The notes beneath the pieces were generated by a model that was not told the DNA's origin, searched no databases, and saw nothing but the letters and a program-made list of their open reading frames with translations. Both the position numbers and the translations under genes were made by a program. This document shows, one piece after another, positions 62,438 to 64,000 of a stretch of DNA of 64,000 bases. This DNA is from an uncultured Coriobacteriaceae bacterium (GTDB taxonomy: Bacteria > Actinomycetota > Coriobacteriia > Coriobacteriales > Atopobiaceae). Numbering within the stretch: position 1 is the first letter of the stretch; each line of letters begins with the position of its first letter. The stretch covers positions 174,139-238,138 of the forward strand of contig CANEFS010000001.1 in assembly GCA_947426865.1 (NCBI GenBank). The letters are read 5' to 3'.

Positions 62438-63436
62438 CTACAGATTCATGTCCGCGCCAAACATATCCGAGACGCTCACTTCGTTGTAGATGCGCTGGAT
62501 GCAGTCGCTGAATTCGTCGGAAACGGAAAGCACGGTGATTTTGTCGATAAGCTTTTCTGGCTTGATAGGCACGGCGTCTGTCACGACGCACTCCTCGATT
62601 GGAGCCTCTTCGATGCGCTCGATTCCTTTTCCCGAGAAAAGCCCGTGGGTAGCACAGACATAAATGTCGCCTGCTCCCAGGCGCTTAAGCTCGTTGATGG
62701 AGGCCTGTAAGGTGCCTGCGGTATCGATGATGTCGTCGTTGACAACGCAGGTCTTTCCCTTGATGTCACCGATGATGCCCGTAACCTCGGCCTGGTTGTG
62801 GCGAGGACGTCCTTTGTGGGCGATGGCAAGTGAACAATCGAGCATGTCAGAGAGCTCTTTTGCGGCCTTGGCACGTCCGACATCGGGGGAGACAACGACG
62901 AGATTGTCAGTGTCGAAGTGCTTATCGTTGAAGTATTGGCCAAACAAGGGAAGAGCGGTTAGGTGGTTTACGGGAACATCGAAAAATCCCTGGATGGTGT
63001 TTTGGTGAAGGTCAAGGGCCACCACGCGGTCAACCCCAGAGGTTTCTAGCAAATTGGCAATAAGGCGTGCTGTAATAGGCTCGCGAGGAGCAGCTTTTCT
63101 ATCCTGGCGCGCATAGCCAAAGTGGGGGATAACGGCGGTAAAAGTCCGGCAAGAAGCGCGCTTTGCCGCGTCTGCCGTAATAAAGGTTTCCAAAACGAGG
63201 CCGTTGACATCGGGGCCTGCCATCGATTGCACGAAGAAAACGTCGGCACCGCGCACCGATTCATCGAAGCGGCAATAAATTTCTCCATTAGCAAATTTTT
63301 CGATTTTGAGACCGGAAAGCTCGACGTCTAGATTGTCGGCGATTTTTTGGGCGAGTTCGGGATTAGAAGTGCCAGAGTAAAGCTTGAATTTCTTTACCAT
63401 CCAGGTAGCAGCATTAAGATCTTGCGTGGGGTTCAT
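62438..63436 (-). CDS. prs: Ribose-phosphate pyrophosphokinase
   Basis: Prs makes PRPP from ribose 5-phosphate and ATP for nucleotides, His and Trp. Signatures include SGTSNPELAQKIADNLDVELS near the start, GYARQDRKAAPREPITARL and the PRPP-binding loop VVNDDIIDTAGTL. The minus-strand ATG at 63436 is chosen because AAAGG lies six bases upstream; a longer start would run into tRNA-Gln. Length is 332 residues. rbsK at 35 kb makes its substrate. Confidence 0.96.
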   Translation of the reverse strand: MNPTQDLNAATWMVKKFKLYSGTSNPELAQKIADNLDVELSGLKIEKFANGEIYCRFDESVRGADVFFVQSMAGPDVNGLVLETFITADAAKRASCRTFTAVIPHFGYARQDRKAAPREPITARLIANLLETSGVDRVVALDLHQNTIQGFFDVPVNHLTALPLFGQYFNDKHFDTDNLVVVSPDVGRAKAAKELSDMLDCSLAIAHKGRPRHNQAEVTGIIGDIKGKTCVVNDDIIDTAGTLQASINELKRLGAGDIYVCATHGLFSGKGIERIEEAPIEECVVTDAVPIKPEKLIDKITVLSVSDEFSDCIQRIYNEVSVSDMFGADMNL

Positions 63437-63460
63437 CTCCTGCCTTTCTGCAGTAAAAAA

Positions 63461-63535
63461 TGGCTGGGGCACTAGGATTCGAACCTAGATAGCTGGCACC
63501 AAAAGCCAGAGTCTTAGCCATTGGACGATGCCCCA
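63461..63535 (-). tRNA. tRNA-Gln (anticodon TTG)
   Basis: On the minus strand the acceptor arms TGGGGCA and TGCCCCA pair, followed by discriminator G and CCA. The anticodon stem CTGGC/GCCAG holds the loop TTTTGGT with TTG, and the T arm contains GGTTCGAATC. It reads CAA codons. It lies 24 bases upstream of prs. Confidence 0.97.
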
Positions 63536-63948
63536 GTAAAGATTAGGAATCTCGTCCTAACAACGTTTGCAGTTTATCAGTCAGCTTCTTTTCTCGCAAT
63601 AGAAATCAAGGGATTCCTCAATTAAATTCTCGATTTTTCCGAGAAACCCACGCCCAAAAGAACACTTTCAAAGTTTAATGAGGGTGTTTGGATATACAAG
63701 GCAACGCCTGTGCCCTCCTACTTGGAGAAGGTTAACAAAAGAAAGGTTAAGTCAGAAGATTGGTTTTTAGTCAGTAATCTGCAATGACATAACGCAATTA
63801 ATGATTTTGCAAAGAAAAGGAGAGAAAATAGCACAAGGAATGCATTCCTTTCCGGACAATTGGTATTTTTCAGGAAATAGGCACCAGCTTTGAATTGCTT
63901 AACTCTTCCGAGAATTTTCTGTTCTGTTTCTATGTTATTAAAATTAAA
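63536..63948. other. Spacer without a recognisable gene
   Basis: About 410 AT-rich bases carry no coding region I can support. A perfect 16-bp palindrome AAGGAATGCATTCCTT lies at 63835-63850 behind an SD-like AAAAGGAGAG, and a CCGAGAAA octamer at 63639-63646. Decayed coding sequence is possible but not demonstrable. Confidence 0.6.
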
Positions 63949-64000
63949 GTAGCGTCCCGAAAAGTGGTGTAAACCTACAATTGGTTTGTCGATTATTCTA
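63949..64000 (+). mobile_element. Probable terminal end of an insertion sequence, cut by the window edge
   Basis: The sequence GTAGCGTCCCGAAAAGTGGT (from 63950) followed by GTAAACC resembles the terminal inverted repeats of IS256-like elements (GTCCxxAAAAGTGTGTAAA type). No transposase is inside the window, so this rests on end similarity only. Confidence 0.4.

Larger units (their letters stand above)
348..63646. repeat. Dispersed octamer CCGAGAAA / TTTCTCGG, at least 45 copies
   Basis: Counted by hand. CCGAGAAA on the plus strand starts at 348, 4249, 5188, 6082, 6614, 8717, 11050, 12778, 13113, 13881, 14947, 15187, 16759, 27235, 29494, 32284, 32850, 34584, 39609, 40974, 41022, 42905, 44181, 47200, 47248, 47272, 50939, 54771, 56073, 58950, 62632 and 63639. 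TTTCTCGG starts at 1111, 4679, 8590, 11351, 23813, 27508, 39086, 48210, 50466, 55487, 55888, 56164 and 57034. Seven sites (6614, 13881, 23813, 32850, 48210, 50466, 63639) are outside genes. The base before CCGAGAAA is often G, and A or C often follows. TCGAGAAA and its complement occur about 26 times, GCGAGAAA about 12 and ACGAGAAA about twice. Confidence 0.85.

Noticed and set aside
63437..63472. Longer prs start
   Set aside because: It would overlap the 3' end of tRNA-Gln and lacks an SD; the ATG at 63436 is preferred.

Overview
The window is a 64 kb stretch of bacterial chromosome, gene-dense and close to balanced in GC. It carries housekeeping genes almost throughout and reads like a Gram-positive anaerobe of the Actinomycetota, most likely class Coriobacteriia. 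The evidence is a Rho factor with a long charged N-terminal insertion, zinc-type S14, an Asp23/FakA pair, an NfnAB flavin-bifurcating transhydrogenase, a one-chain iron-sulfur serine dehydratase and lipoprotein or sortase-type surface signals. No species can be named from the sequence alone.

Layout, left to right: the 3' part of gltX, sdaA and metK (1-4.1 kb); priA, def, fmt and a thiamine-pyrophosphokinase-like gene, with rpmB convergent (4.2-9.3 kb); a heterodimeric ABC exporter (9.5-13.9 kb); asp23, fakA, recG, rsmD and coaD (14.1-19.9 kb); a decayed leucine-rich-repeat surface-protein gene (about 20.0-20.5 kb); rho, an unrecognised gene with a good promoter and tRNA-Arg (20.9-24.0 kb); clpP, clpX, an unrecognised acidic protein, valS, folC, a zinc-ribbon membrane protein, nth, thrS, ribokinase and an MFS exporter (24.1-37.6 kb). 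The ribosomal S10/spc/alpha superoperon runs from rplC to rplQ (38.0-55.2 kb) with secY, adk, map, infA, rpmJ and rpoA embedded, and continues into ecfT and truA. After it come an ArsP_2-type permease and a glycosyltransferase. The right end is a leftward block: tRNA-Gln, prs, nfnA, nfnB and an FKBP lipoprotein. The last 50 bases look like the end of an insertion sequence.

The genes serve protein synthesis and maturation (tRNA charging, fMet formation and removal, ribosome, Sec translocon, ClpXP), replication-fork repair (PriA, RecG, Nth), cofactors (SAM, CoA, folate, TPP) and redox balance (NfnAB).

The most unusual signal is not a gene. The octamer CCGAGAAA (or its complement TTTCTCGG) occurs at least 45 times by hand count, against about two expected from base composition. 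Seven copies are in non-coding DNA, and together they occupy several reading frames and both strands. The density resembles DNA-uptake sequences or recombination hotspots, neither of which I know to be described for this lineage. Other distinctive features are long Lys/Ala/Glu tails on L22, L29, S5, L15 and L17, and C-rich, G-poor intergenic tracts on the transcribed strand that look like Rho loading sites.
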